Positions 15,892-24,582 of a DNA stretch of 64,000 bases are shown one piece after another. Position numbers and translations under genes: made by a program. The notes beneath the pieces are model-generated. The model was given only the letters and a program-made list of their open reading frames with translations. It did not search any database and was not told the DNA's origin. Source of the stretch: Caproicibacter sp047833665 (GTDB lineage Bacteria > Bacillota > Clostridia > Oscillospirales > Acutalibacteraceae); the NCBI GenBank assembly GCA_047833665.1, contig CP181261.1, forward strand, positions 1,364,001 to 1,428,000, written 5' to 3'. Within the stretch, counting starts at the first letter, position 1; every line of letters starts with the position of its first letter.

Positions 15892-17528
15892 TTGTCTATT
15901 ACGGTAGAAGATGCTTTAAAGATTGGTGCGATGAAATCTTGCAAACTGATTGCGGGACAAGATGGTATTAATCGAACGGTCAGCTATATCGACACCATGG
16001 AGGTTCCCAATATCAAGCCGTGGCTGAAAAAAATATGCTTTTGATTACAACAGGGTATGCGATCAAAGATGATGCGGATGCGCTTTCAAGCCTGATTCGG
16101 GACTTAAAAAAGGCGGATGCGGCTGGACTTGCTGTGAAAACAAGATTTATAGGTGATATTTCTGATAAAACAGTTGAGCTTTCCAATCGTCTTGCGCTTC
16201 CGCTGATTGAAATTCCTAAAGATATTGCATTTGTTGATATTACAATGCCGCTTATCAAAGCCATTGTCGATGAACATAACAAAAATTTGGAGTTTTCGGA
16301 GGAATGAATAAAAAATTTTTAGAATTAGAGTTAAATGACAGTGGCTTTAGTGGAATTGCAAAGACACTTTCTAATTTAATCGGACTGCCAATTGTCATTG
16401 TATCACGCTCTTTTTCTGTGTTGGCAACAAGCGATGACAAAGGTTATTTAATCCCAAATTCCGTCATTGAATCCGATTCCCTGGGAAACCCAAGACTAAG
16501 CAGGCTGATTTCTTCACAAATTACGCGGAAAGATATACTACAACACCTGACTGCCCCTGACCATTCCTTGATTTTTGTCAGAAGTATAGCAGTGAAAAAA
16601 CAGATCTGTGGGTATATTTGTATCATCAGCCGTACCAAAACACTTGATGACATGCAACTGATTGCTCTAAATCATGCAGCGACCAGTGTAGCTTTAGAAA
16701 TTTCCAAGCTGCAAAAGCTGGAAGAACATATAAATTTTCTACAGAACAGTCTTTTTCTGGATATTTTGGCAGGCAACGTAAAAACTAAAGATGAGGCTCA
16801 GGGCAGGGCAAACCTGCTTCATTGGCCGACTCCGCCAATACGTGTTGCCGTGGTAGACATTAACCATTTCGAAAGCGTCTGTAAAAGCATCAGCGAAGAA
16901 AAAGTTCAGAAGCTTAAAGAAAGTATCTATTATCTCATTCGCGATCGTCTGTATTTTGGGAATTGTATTGTTATGCTCTACAGTGACAGTTTTGTGGTGT
17001 TACTTCCAAATTCAACATCTGTAAGCAAGCTGAAATTAACTTTTGAGAAAATATACACATTAATTAAAAAGCAATATCAGATTTCTGTGACAGTTGGAAT
17101 ATCTGACTTGTGCGGCTCCTATTTGGATTTGCCTCTTCATTATGAAGAGGCATGCGACGCGATTGCAATCGATTGCAATCGGGAGAACCATGGATTCCGA
17201 CGGCCCGGTTCAAATAATAGACAATGTGCGCCTTGAACAGGCAATGCTGAAAAGCTGTTCTACACCTTATTTTAGCAAGTATGTGACAAATACGATTGGA
17301 AAATTGGAACAATATGACAGGGAACATGGCACGGATTTGACGAATACTTTGGATGTTTTAATTCAGAATATGGGCGCAAGGCAGAAAACGGCAGAAAAAC
17401 TTTTTATTCATCGGAATACGTTAGCAAATCGTATCAGCAGAATTGAGAAAATTACCGGTTTGGATCTTTCTAAAAATGAGAATTTGTTTCGCTTAGGATT
17501 TGCGTTAAAAATTCGATTTTATCTTTGA
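15892..17528 (+). pseudogene. PucR/CdaR-family transcriptional regulator with three frame breaks
   Basis: In order the pieces encode the PucR N-terminal ligand domain (TVEDALKIGAMKSCKL), a GAF-like middle (LIGLPIVIVSRSF), a CdaR-type domain, and the C-terminal HTH (FIHRNTLANRISRIEK). The frame changes at an A7 run near 16027 (one A too few), near 16301 (GAGGAATGAAT; one more A would give an uninterrupted join EFSEE-MNKKF), and at a 10-bp tandem duplication at 17161-17180 (removing one copy gives DAIAIGRTMDSDG). The corrected protein is about 540 residues, normal for the family. Such regulators control purine, amino-acid or peptide catabolism operons, which fits the aminopeptidase downstream. 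It is probably non-functional unless slippage or sequencing error explains the breaks. Confidence 0.85.
17130..17180. repeat. Palindrome followed by a 10-bp tandem duplication in the pucR pseudogene
   Basis: TGCCTCTTCAT and ATGAAGAGGCA form a 23-bp palindrome (17130-17152), and 8 bp later GATTGCAATC is present twice in a row (17161-17170 and 17171-17180). The palindrome could stall replication and favour the slippage that produced the duplication. Confidence 0.9.
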
Positions 17529-17929
17529 ATGTGCAAGACGCACACTCTAATTATGCATTTTGATTCACTTTGAATATCGACATTTAGTAGAAAAATTGAT
17601 ATACTTAAGGCCAAACAGAGCGGTGAAAGTTGAGGAAAACATTAATTTTGCGTTTCGTTTTGTGAAAAATGTGCTCCTACAGGCTTAATGCAAAATTCCA
17701 TAGGGACAGAAGGGACGCTTGTTCACCGACTTTTGCCTGATTTTACACCGGGCAGGTCAGCGTGCCCGATTTTTAGATGCAAAGAAGCATACTGGTTATT
17801 TTCTGCTGGTATGCTTTTTTTGCATATTTAACAATTGGAATATTCAATTTTCCTCACAAAGGGTTCCTTCTGTTTAATCTGCATTTACGTGTAGAGGTAT
17901 TAATGTTGAAAAGAAAAGAGGAATGGTTT
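17529..17929 (+). other. Leader region of the truncated lipoprotein gene
   Basis: No gene seen. It holds GC-rich stretches near 17745-17767 and a terminator-like hairpin at 17785-17821 (annotated separately). Confidence 0.4.
17785..17821 (+). terminator. Terminator-like hairpin upstream of the truncated lipoprotein gene
   Basis: AAGCATAC pairs with GTATGCTT across a 16-nt loop, followed by TTTTTT. It may end the pucR transcript or attenuate the downstream gene. Confidence 0.65.
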
Positions 17930-18022
17930 ATGAAAAAAAGGCTTGCACTGTTTATGGCTGCTACAGTACTTGCAACCATGTTGGCCGGATGCGGTTCATC
18001 ATCGTCATCTTCGGCCGGGGCC
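17930..18022 (+). pseudogene. Solute-binding lipoprotein, only the signal peptide remains
   Basis: The ATG at 17930 has AGAGGA 8 nt upstream. It encodes MKKRLALFMAATVLATMLAG then C, with a Ser-rich linker, which is a lipoprotein signal and lipobox like that of OppA. At 18023 the reading frame enters the IS3 element. The rest of the protein is not found on the other side, where AroM sequence begins instead. It was probably a peptide- or amino-acid-binding protein, from the neighbours; this is inference. Confidence 0.8.
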
Positions 18023-19471
18023 TGCGGACATTTTATTGGACTATATGGCTAATCCCATTTTGATTCTATATTCTGCTGGACTCCATCCTCCAAGAGATAT
18101 TTTGATTCTCGTATCCCGATACCATACCATGTAAGCTTCAATTTGCTGCATAAAATCTTCTACTGTGATACCTTGCCAAGAACGGCCGTAGAACATCTCA
18201 TTCTTCATTCTTCCAAAAAAACCTTCACAGGCTGAATTGTCCGGTGAACACCCTTTTTGAGACATTGATCTGATCAATCCTGCCTTACGGGTTCGATCTA
18301 TCCAGCCCGGCCATCGATAGTGACAGCCTCGATCTGAATGAATAATCGGATGCGCATCTTGAGGAAGTGCACTAATTGCACGATCCAGCATACGGTTTAC
18401 CAATTGTGCGTCTGGTTTACAGCTAATGTTCCATGCTACCGGCATACCATCATAGCAGTCAATAATAGGAGACAAATATACTTTTCCTGCTGGAATTGAG
18501 AACTCCGTCACATCAGTCAACCACTTCTGATTTGGCTTGTCAGCTCTGAAATTTCTTCGAATCACATTGGGTACTTCAGGGCTAATTTCTCCTTTGTAAG
18601 AGCAGTATTTTCTCGCTTTTCGGCCTTTCACAACCAAGCCATTTTCACGCATAATTGACGTATCACCTTTTCGGATAGGGTATAGCCCTCTCGGTTCAAT
18701 ACTATTTTAATTCTACGATATCCATATCTTTCCTTATTGTTGTGGAATATGGTCGCAACAGCTTGATAATCATCTTTATGCTTCTTTGCAAAACTGACAC
18801 GTTTGTTTTGATAGTAATAGCTGCTCTTTGCCAGTTTGAGTTTTTTTATCAATACAGGCAGTGGATACTTCTCTTTTAAGGCATCAACAATTACTGCCTT
18901 CTCCCTGTTGTTCAAGGGACTCTTGTTGACGCCGGGGTCTTTTTTTAGCACATCAATTGTTTTTTTCAGAATGTCAATTTCTAACTGCATATCTTGGATT
19001 TTTGCTTTCAGTTCATCAAGTTCCTCTGAAGATGCAGCTTTTCCTTCCGTCAGTTTCCCTCTGGCTCGCTCATTGGATGCATTCATTAATGCCGCAGCAC
19101 CTTTCTGGATATATTTGCGCCGCCAGTTATATATACTTGCTGTGCTATATCCCACTTCATTTGATACTAATTGTACATCTTCTCCCAGCTCAAAGCAACG
19201 GTGTAAAATCTCAAGCTTTAATTCTATAGGTGGATGGCGAGGGTGCTCCGGTGTATTATATCCACAAAAGGTGCATCGGTCTTCCGGCAACATTCGTTTT
19301 CGATTGATCCAATTGTATAGCGTTTGCCTGCGTGCCGGATATCCCAAAATCGTTATTGTTTTTGTTACCGATTTCGTTTCTTCATAAACCTCCAGGGCTT
19401 TTCGATATTGTTCCTCTGAATACATCCTCTATCTCCTTCCTGAGTGTATTCAGTCCAACTTTTTGTCCGCA
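18023..19471 (-). mobile_element. IS3-family element
   Basis: 1449 bp. The ends TGCGGACATTTTATTGGACT and (other strand) TGCGGACAAAAAGTTGGACT are clear inverted repeats with the family's TG terminus. The flanks (left ...GGGGCC, right CCCCCCC...) do not show a clear 3-4 bp duplication, and different genes lie on the two sides, suggesting a deletion next to the element after insertion. Confidence 0.9.
18041..19425 (-). pseudogene. IS3-family transposase with a frame break
   Basis: The first part (19425 to about 18640) has two HTH segments (GYPARRQTLYNWI and GYSTASIYNWRRKYI), a leucine-zipper-like coiled coil (ELKAKIQDMQLEIDILKKT) and the HTH_21 region (RYGYRRIKIVLNREG). The integrase core continues in another frame from about 18652 to 18041 with TDVTEF, IHSDRGCHYR and the DDE glutamate in NSACEGFFGRMKNE. 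The change occurs in the middle of HTH_21, near CGTCAATTATG, where one extra A would restore VIRQIMREN. IS3 elements use programmed frameshifting, but normally at the end of the zipper, so here a one-base deletion is more likely. Confidence 0.75.
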
Positions 19472-19481
19472 CCCCCCCTAG

Positions 19482-19820
19482 CAGCTTGCGGATGGACACA
19501 AAATAGCAGTTATGGTACCGGATGGTGCGCAGGAACAGCAGGCTAAGGAATGGTGGGGCAGTGCAGGAGTTGATATTCAGGTGGTTTCTGCGTCACCATA
19601 TGGGGAAATAGAAAAGATTAGGGCCGCCGCACGCTCTTTAAAAGGCTGCGGTGCGCCATTTTTATGCATGGATTGTATGGGATTTTCGCAGGAGATGAAG
19701 CGTGTGGCGGGAACAGCCTCCGGTTTGCCGGTGCTTCTTCCCCGAACGTTAATTGCCTCTATTACAGCAGAACTTCTGTCGTTTCAAAATCCAAGGGAAC
19801 AAGCGTCAGCACAAAAATAA
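19482..19820 (+). pseudogene. AroM-family protein, C-terminal half
   Basis: In frame from the IS3 border the sequence reads QLADGHKIAVMVPDGAQ and continues to LCMDCMGFSQEMKR and GLPVLLPRTLIASITAEL, which are the conserved C-terminal motifs of AroM proteins. The N-terminal half is missing. A start at 19512 (ATG) would make a 102-residue fragment. AroM's biochemical role is not established. In several bacteria it lies with peptide transporters and aminopeptidases, as here. It stops 24 bp before the aminopeptidase. Confidence 0.75.
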
Positions 19821-19844
19821 GAAATTGGAAGGATGTAGCTTGGC

Positions 19845-20795
19845 ATGGACGACTTGTCACGTGGATGTGAAATCATCCTAAAACAATGTATGGGAACAAA
19901 ACCGGGAGAACGCGTGCTCATTCTGACTGATGACAATAAATTCAAGATTGGCCGGGCACTTTATCAAGAGGCAAAACGCGAAGGTGCCGATGCCGTGTTA
20001 ATGGTCATGCCGGTTATGCAGATTAGTGGGCAGGAGCCGCCGCCGGCTGTTGCTGCTGCGATGCTGGCTGCAGATGTCATTATCTGCCCAACAGAAGAAT
20101 CTATTACACATACAAACGCAAGAATTGCCGCAGTAAAAAATGGTGCTCGGGTGGCTACTATGCCGGGTATTACAGAAGAAATGTTCAGCAAAGGACCAAT
20201 TCAGGCTGATTATGAGCAGGTTGAGCGTTTAACAGAACACTATGTTTCCATGCTTTCTGAAGCTAAAACATGCAGAATTGTTACATGCGGCCATGAACTG
20301 GTTTTGGATTTAAAAGGCAGAAATGGAATACCCAGTACCGGTGTGTATCGTCAAGGCGGGCAAAGCGGTAATTTACCATCCGGAGAGGCATATATTGCGC
20401 CCGTAGAAGATGGAGCCAACGGCGAAATTTTGATAGATGGGAGCATCGTAGGCGTAGGGCGTTTAAAAAGCCCGGTGATTTTGACCATTCAAAATGGAAA
20501 GCTGACTCAAATCAGTGGGCCGCAGGCTGCAGCGGTGGAACGCGCTATCCCGAATAACACGCTTTCCCGCACAATCGGCGAACTTGGCATTGGTACCAAT
20601 CCAATGGCGGCAATAACCGGTGTCATACTGGAAGATGAAAAAATCTTTGGTTCGGTACATATTGCGTTCGGAACCAATGTTTCGTTCGGCGGAACAGTAA
20701 AAGCCGAGTCGCATATTGACTGCGTGACGCTGAAACCGTCGGTTTATCTGGATGATGTTCTTGTAGCACAGAATGGAAAACTGCTTTTTGAATAA
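19845..20795 (+). CDS. M29-type aminopeptidase (leucyl aminopeptidase family)
   Basis: A 316-residue protein. Residues matching the metal-ligand segments of the M29/thermophilic metalloprotease group are present in order: Glu in NLPSGEAYIAP, Glu in TIGELGIGTNP, His in SVHIAFG, and His-x-Asp in ESHIDCV. The N-terminal part (CMGTKPGERVLILTDD) is the usual domain-1 fold. It would remove N-terminal residues from imported peptides in the cytoplasm, linking with the Opp transporter upstream. The frame is intact, but its operon partners upstream (lipoprotein, AroM) are broken, so its expression may be lost or driven from the IS3 side. A ribosome site GAAGGA lies 12 nt before the ATG, slightly far. 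Confidence 0.75.
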   Translation: MDDLSRGCEIILKQCMGTKPGERVLILTDDNKFKIGRALYQEAKREGADAVLMVMPVMQISGQEPPPAVAAAMLAADVIICPTEESITHTNARIAAVKNGARVATMPGITEEMFSKGPIQADYEQVERLTEHYVSMLSEAKTCRIVTCGHELVLDLKGRNGIPSTGVYRQGGQSGNLPSGEAYIAPVEDGANGEILIDGSIVGVGRLKSPVILTIQNGKLTQISGPQAAAVERAIPNNTLSRTIGELGIGTNPMAAITGVILEDEKIFGSVHIAFGTNVSFGGTVKAESHIDCVTLKPSVYLDDVLVAQNGKLLFE

Positions 20796-20874
20796 ACTTA
20801 GCCGGAGTGCAATCAAACATAAAAAGTAGATGGGACTATTTGACCTATTATGATATGTTGTTTAGAAATTTAAA

Positions 20875-20904
20875 TCGGCAGAGAGGAAGTTGCCTCTCTG
20901 CCGA
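20875..20904 (-). terminator. Terminator between convergent genes
   Basis: A perfect 12-bp stem TCGGCAGAGAGG/CCTCTCTGCCGA with a 6-nt loop. On the minus strand it is followed by TTTAAATTTC, so it best serves the minus-strand gene at 20950, but it can stop both. Confidence 0.8.
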
Positions 20905-20949
20905 AGTGCTAAGATAAATTAATTTACTGTAATGGGCAAAAATAATTGA

Positions 20950-21885
20950 TCAACCGGTTTCGTATTGAAAAGTTTCCTCTGTCCATTTTGCTATTTCGTC
21001 CTCGTTAACAAAAACAGGGGGTTTGCCACTGTGATACAGTGCAAGATTTTCCACGTGCCGAATGGTTTCACCGGGTTTTACCTCATACATGGGGCTTAAG
21101 GATGACAGTTCGGCAAAGTCTTCTGTCAAACTAACTTCGCAGTAACTTCCGCCATCCGGATAGGCCGCTTGCGGATTCGGTACAATTCTTTTGACAAATG
21201 TAAAATTATTGCCCGCATAGGCTGCCCATCCGGGAAGATTATTCGTTCCTATTCTGAGTGCCGTTTGATTGCCTTTTTCTTGTGCAACGGTGATAAACCG
21301 ATTACCATAAAAGATCCTCGAATCATTGATATCTGTTTCCGGCCATAGGTTTATGGTTCTGTTCGGACATCCGGGCTGTGTTTTTTGGTTTTGCTCAATC
21401 ACGGCGATTCCACCGCCTTCTAGAACCGTGGCAGGAAACAGGCTGAAAATCATGGTTTTGCGGGAACAATTTTTCGCCGTGTGGACAACCATAATGTCAG
21501 AAGCTTCTTTTCCCATTATGATTTCAAAGGATAGTTGGATTGCCAACTGTTTCGGCTGTGGTGGTGTAAATGTTACGCCTTCTGATTGAACGCCGTAGAC
21601 GACGGGCAGGTTGTCAGGCAAATCTGTATGATGGTTTTGACATATCTGAAGGCGATGTCCACCATAAAGATAGTACACGGAGTTTTTAACGGATACGGAG
21701 GTGTTGTTCTCTGTCTGATGTTTATATTTACGTTCTAAGTCCGTATAAAAAACATTTTTTTCACCGGTAAAACCAAAATGAATGATACGAGGACCACATT
21801 CAATCGTAACAATGCAGTCTAGGATACCATTGGTGATCTTGATGCAGCGGCCAAAATTTTCATATTCTATTTCGCTTAGTTCCAT
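20950..21885 (-). CDS. DUF4380-like protein, probable galactose-mutarotase-type fold
   Basis: A 311-residue soluble protein rich in beta-strands, with no signal peptide. The N-terminal motif VTIECGPRIIHFGFTGEKNVFY and the later GGHRLQICQ and NLPVVYG are in the style of the DUF4380/mutarotase-like carbohydrate-binding fold. I am not certain of the family name. Start is taken at the ATG at 21885 with AAAGGG upstream; a GTG 12 bp earlier is in frame. It lies 21 bp after the stop of tmcAL on the same strand, so it is likely co-transcribed with it. No enzymatic function can be given. Confidence 0.6.
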   Translation of the reverse strand: MELSEIEYENFGRCIKITNGILDCIVTIECGPRIIHFGFTGEKNVFYTDLERKYKHQTENNTSVSVKNSVYYLYGGHRLQICQNHHTDLPDNLPVVYGVQSEGVTFTPPQPKQLAIQLSFEIIMGKEASDIMVVHTAKNCSRKTMIFSLFPATVLEGGGIAVIEQNQKTQPGCPNRTINLWPETDINDSRIFYGNRFITVAQEKGNQTALRIGTNNLPGWAAYAGNNFTFVKRIVPNPQAAYPDGGSYCEVSLTEDFAELSSLSPMYEVKPGETIRHVENLALYHSGKPPVFVNEDEIAKWTEETFQYETG

Positions 21886-21906
21886 ACACCAAAACACCCT
21901 TTTAGG

Positions 21907-23094
21907 TTAAAGTGTTATGATTTTTTCGCTCCGATCTAAACCACAAGGAGCGATTTTTGGCATAAACAGCGCATATAAATCCGCTGCTCGGCTTTCCAAG
22001 TCTGCAATACTTCTGCCCCTTTTGTCTAGTGAGGAGAAGTCGGAAACCCGTGAAATAATTGGAAGCTTTGCTGCCGTTTTAGCCTTTTGCAGAATCTCCG
22101 CCCCATGAGGACCAATACCCAGAATACGAAGATAAGGGGGCAAACCGGCTATATATTGATTTTTTAACCCCAGAAAAGCAGAAAGTACCACTCGGCGGAT
22201 TCTTGCAAGCGGATAGCGCTTAGTTTTTGCCAAAAAATACAGTTCTTCAAGGCTGGCAGCCTGTTTGACTGCGTTGTAAATCCGGTTTTCCAGTCCTTCA
22301 CTGATGTCTGGCAGTGCAGAAAAATCATCTCTTGTCATGCTGCGAAGGCGTGCCAGCACTGCCCTCTCGGCTAGGAACAGATTTGCCGGGGCTTTACCCG
22401 CCTTGATTTCTTCCTGCACAACGGAAAAGGCTTTTTCGGGCATCATGAAAGAGCAGTCCTGTCCTTGCAGCAGCATGGTGCGAATTTGCTTAGATGAAGC
22501 ATAAGGACTTGTTTTATCCTCCGCATCGTGTGCAGATCCACAGCGCTTAATTGTAACCGGCTTTATATTGGAACCGATTGTTTTAATTGCTTTTAAATAT
22601 TCAATTCCCAGAATATTGTTTGGGCTTCGCAGCAGGTCGGCTGTTGTTTTCCCGTAAAGACGTTCAACGGCGGACTGCCGAGCTGCTGCAAAAGTTTTTC
22701 CCTTCTTCAGAGTTTGCAGCATCGTTTCCCGCAAAAGAGGGGAGAAAAGCGCTTGAGAAGCTTTTTGCAGCTGCTCAATGCTTCCGCACTCGCTGCCAAA
22801 ACCAATTAGATCGGCTCCAATTGCATCAAGCAGTGAAACCCCGCCCATGGCAAAACGTTCTGCTCCGGCGGCAGCCCAAGGAAGGGGAAGTTCTATTACT
22901 AGGTCGACACCGCTCAGGAGAGCTTGACGCGCTCTGGCGTATTTGGATAGGATTGCGGCTTCACCGCGCTGAACAAAATTGCCGCTCATAACGGCGACAA
23001 TATGCGTTGCACCGTTTGCGCGCAGCTGACGGATCAAATATTCATGCCCTAAGTGAAAGGGATTGTATTCACTAATAATTCCTGCTGTTAACAT
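21907..23094 (-). CDS. tmcAL: tRNA(Met) cytidine acetate ligase TmcAL
   Basis: A 395-residue nucleotidyltransferase-fold enzyme that makes N4-acetylcytidine at the wobble position of elongator tRNA-Met from acetate and ATP. The HIGH-type motif is in SEYNPFHLGHEYLI near residue 10, and the family segments VAVMSGNFVQRGE and GVDLVIELPLPWA are present. It is transcribed divergently from ackA, 123 bp away, placing two acetate-activating enzymes side by side. The length is normal. Confidence 0.93.
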   Translation of the reverse strand: MLTAGIISEYNPFHLGHEYLIRQLRANGATHIVAVMSGNFVQRGEAAILSKYARARQALLSGVDLVIELPLPWAAAGAERFAMGGVSLLDAIGADLIGFGSECGSIEQLQKASQALFSPLLRETMLQTLKKGKTFAAARQSAVERLYGKTTADLLRSPNNILGIEYLKAIKTIGSNIKPVTIKRCGSAHDAEDKTSPYASSKQIRTMLLQGQDCSFMMPEKAFSVVQEEIKAGKAPANLFLAERAVLARLRSMTRDDFSALPDISEGLENRIYNAVKQAASLEELYFLAKTKRYPLARIRRVVLSAFLGLKNQYIAGLPPYLRILGIGPHGAEILQKAKTAAKLPIISRVSDFSSLDKRGRSIADLESRAADLYALFMPKIAPCGLDRSEKIITL

Positions 23095-23108
23095 TTTATA
23101 AGATAACC

Positions 23109-23137
23109 TTGAAATTATACCTTTCCTGTATTATGAT
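23109..23137 (+). promoter_or_regulatory. Promoter of ackA
   Basis: TTGAAA (23109-23114), a 17-bp spacer and TATGAT (23132-23137), about 80 bp before the ackA start. Confidence 0.6.
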
Positions 23138-23217
23138 ATACTATATTACACGATTCTAACAGAACTTACAACAGTTTTTGCAGTGAACGAACGTATAAAT
23201 TTTTTGGAGGTAATGAA

Positions 23218-24468
23218 ATGAAAGTACTAGTTATCAATGCAGGCAGTTCATCGCTGAAATATCAGCTGATTGATATGGAGACAGAAAAAATGCTTGCAAA
23301 AGGTCTTTGCGATAGAATTGGAGTGGATGGTGTATTTCAGCATAAAACGTCGGACGGCCGTGAGAAAAAAGTCAATGTTGAAATAAAAGATCATACAGCA
23401 GCATTTGAACTTGTGACTGACGCTCTTTTGGATCCGAAGGTTGGCGTTGTTTCCAGCTTGTCTGAAATATCCGCCATTGGCCATCGTGTAGTTCAGGGGG
23501 GCTCTATTTTTGATAAGTCCGTTTTGGTGACGGATGAGGTTATTCGTCAGATTCAAAGCTTGATTCCTCTTGCTCCACTTCACAATGGTCCGGAGGTAAA
23601 TGCGATTTTAGCTTGCCAGAAAGTATTTGGAAAGGACAAGCCTCAGTGTGTTGTTTTTGATACTTCGTTCCATGCAACCATGCCTCCAAAGGCATATATG
23701 TATGCTATTCCTTACGAATATTATGAAAAATATAATATTCGTCGATATGGCTTCCATGGAACATCTCACCGCTATGTGAGCAACCACTGTGCGAATTTAA
23801 TGCATCAGCCGCTTGAGGACATTAAAATGATTACCTGCCATATCGGAAACGGATCGTCTATTACGGCAATTCAGAATGGTAAAGTAATCGATACCAGCAT
23901 GGGGCTGACTCCTCTCGACGGCTTCATGATGGGTACACGTTCCGGCTCTCTTGATCCATCCGTTGTAACATTTATCATGGAAAAAGAGGGACTTACCCCA
24001 AAAGAAATGAATGAGATTTTAAATCGCAAGTCCGGAATGTATGGTATTTGTGGCTTTAGCGATGACCGCGATGTAACAAAAGCTGAAATTGAAGGTGATC
24101 CCAAAGCTATTCTTGCACATGAAATGCTGACTTATCAGATTATCAAGCAGATTGGTGCATATGCGGCTGCTATGAACGGTGTCGACTGCATCGTCTTTAC
24201 CGCAGGATTGGGCGAAAATCAAGCACCGTTGCGCTATGGTATTTGCAGAGGTTTAAAATATTTGGGAGTTAAAATTGATCCAATCAAGAATGATGAATTG
24301 GTCCATGGCAAAGAAGGAAAAATCTCTGCGTTTGATTCTACTGTATCTGTTTATGTTATCAATACCAACGAAGAACTGGTTATTGCTCGGGACACAAAAG
24401 ATATTGTGAGCAGATTGGAATATGCATCCGCGCCGGATCAGACGAATGTTGACCCGGAAGATGTCTGA
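23218..24468 (+). CDS. ackA: Acetate kinase
   Basis: A 416-residue enzyme making ATP and acetate from acetyl phosphate, the energy-yielding step of acetogenic fermentation. The N-terminal phosphate-binding segment VLVINAGSSSLKYQL, the catalytic Asp region VFDTSFHATMPP, the His in YGFHGTSHRYVS and the adenosine-binding ITCHIGNGSS and FTAGLGENQ segments are all visible. The TTGGAGG ribosome site is strong. No pta gene is adjacent. A bidirectional terminator follows, shared with the V-ATPase operon end. Confidence 0.97.
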   Translation: MKVLVINAGSSSLKYQLIDMETEKMLAKGLCDRIGVDGVFQHKTSDGREKKVNVEIKDHTAAFELVTDALLDPKVGVVSSLSEISAIGHRVVQGGSIFDKSVLVTDEVIRQIQSLIPLAPLHNGPEVNAILACQKVFGKDKPQCVVFDTSFHATMPPKAYMYAIPYEYYEKYNIRRYGFHGTSHRYVSNHCANLMHQPLEDIKMITCHIGNGSSITAIQNGKVIDTSMGLTPLDGFMMGTRSGSLDPSVVTFIMEKEGLTPKEMNEILNRKSGMYGICGFSDDRDVTKAEIEGDPKAILAHEMLTYQIIKQIGAYAAAMNGVDCIVFTAGLGENQAPLRYGICRGLKYLGVKIDPIKNDELVHGKEGKISAFDSTVSVYVINTNEELVIARDTKDIVSRLEYASAPDQTNVDPEDV

Positions 24469-24550
24469 CCGTAGAATCAATTTAGAAACAGGATATCCGG
24501 CAAATAGCACATATCGGATATATAGACATATTAGACCAAGACATACACAC

Positions 24551-24582
24551 AAAAAAGCTTCCCAATTTGGGAGGCCTTTTTT
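24551..24582. terminator. Bidirectional terminator between ackA and the V-ATPase operon
   Basis: AAAAAAGCTTCCC pairs with GGGAGGCCTTTTTT (with G-U pairs) around a 5-nt loop, with A-run and T-run on either side. It touches the stop codon of the ATPase subunit D gene. Confidence 0.85.

Noticed and set aside
16304..16307. The ATGA overlap between the first two pucR pieces as evidence for two real, coupled genes
   Set aside because: The joined protein EFSEE-MNKKF matches a normal PucR with no gap, the ribosome site would be only 2 nt from the ATG, and two other breaks exist in the same gene; a 1-nt loss explains it better.
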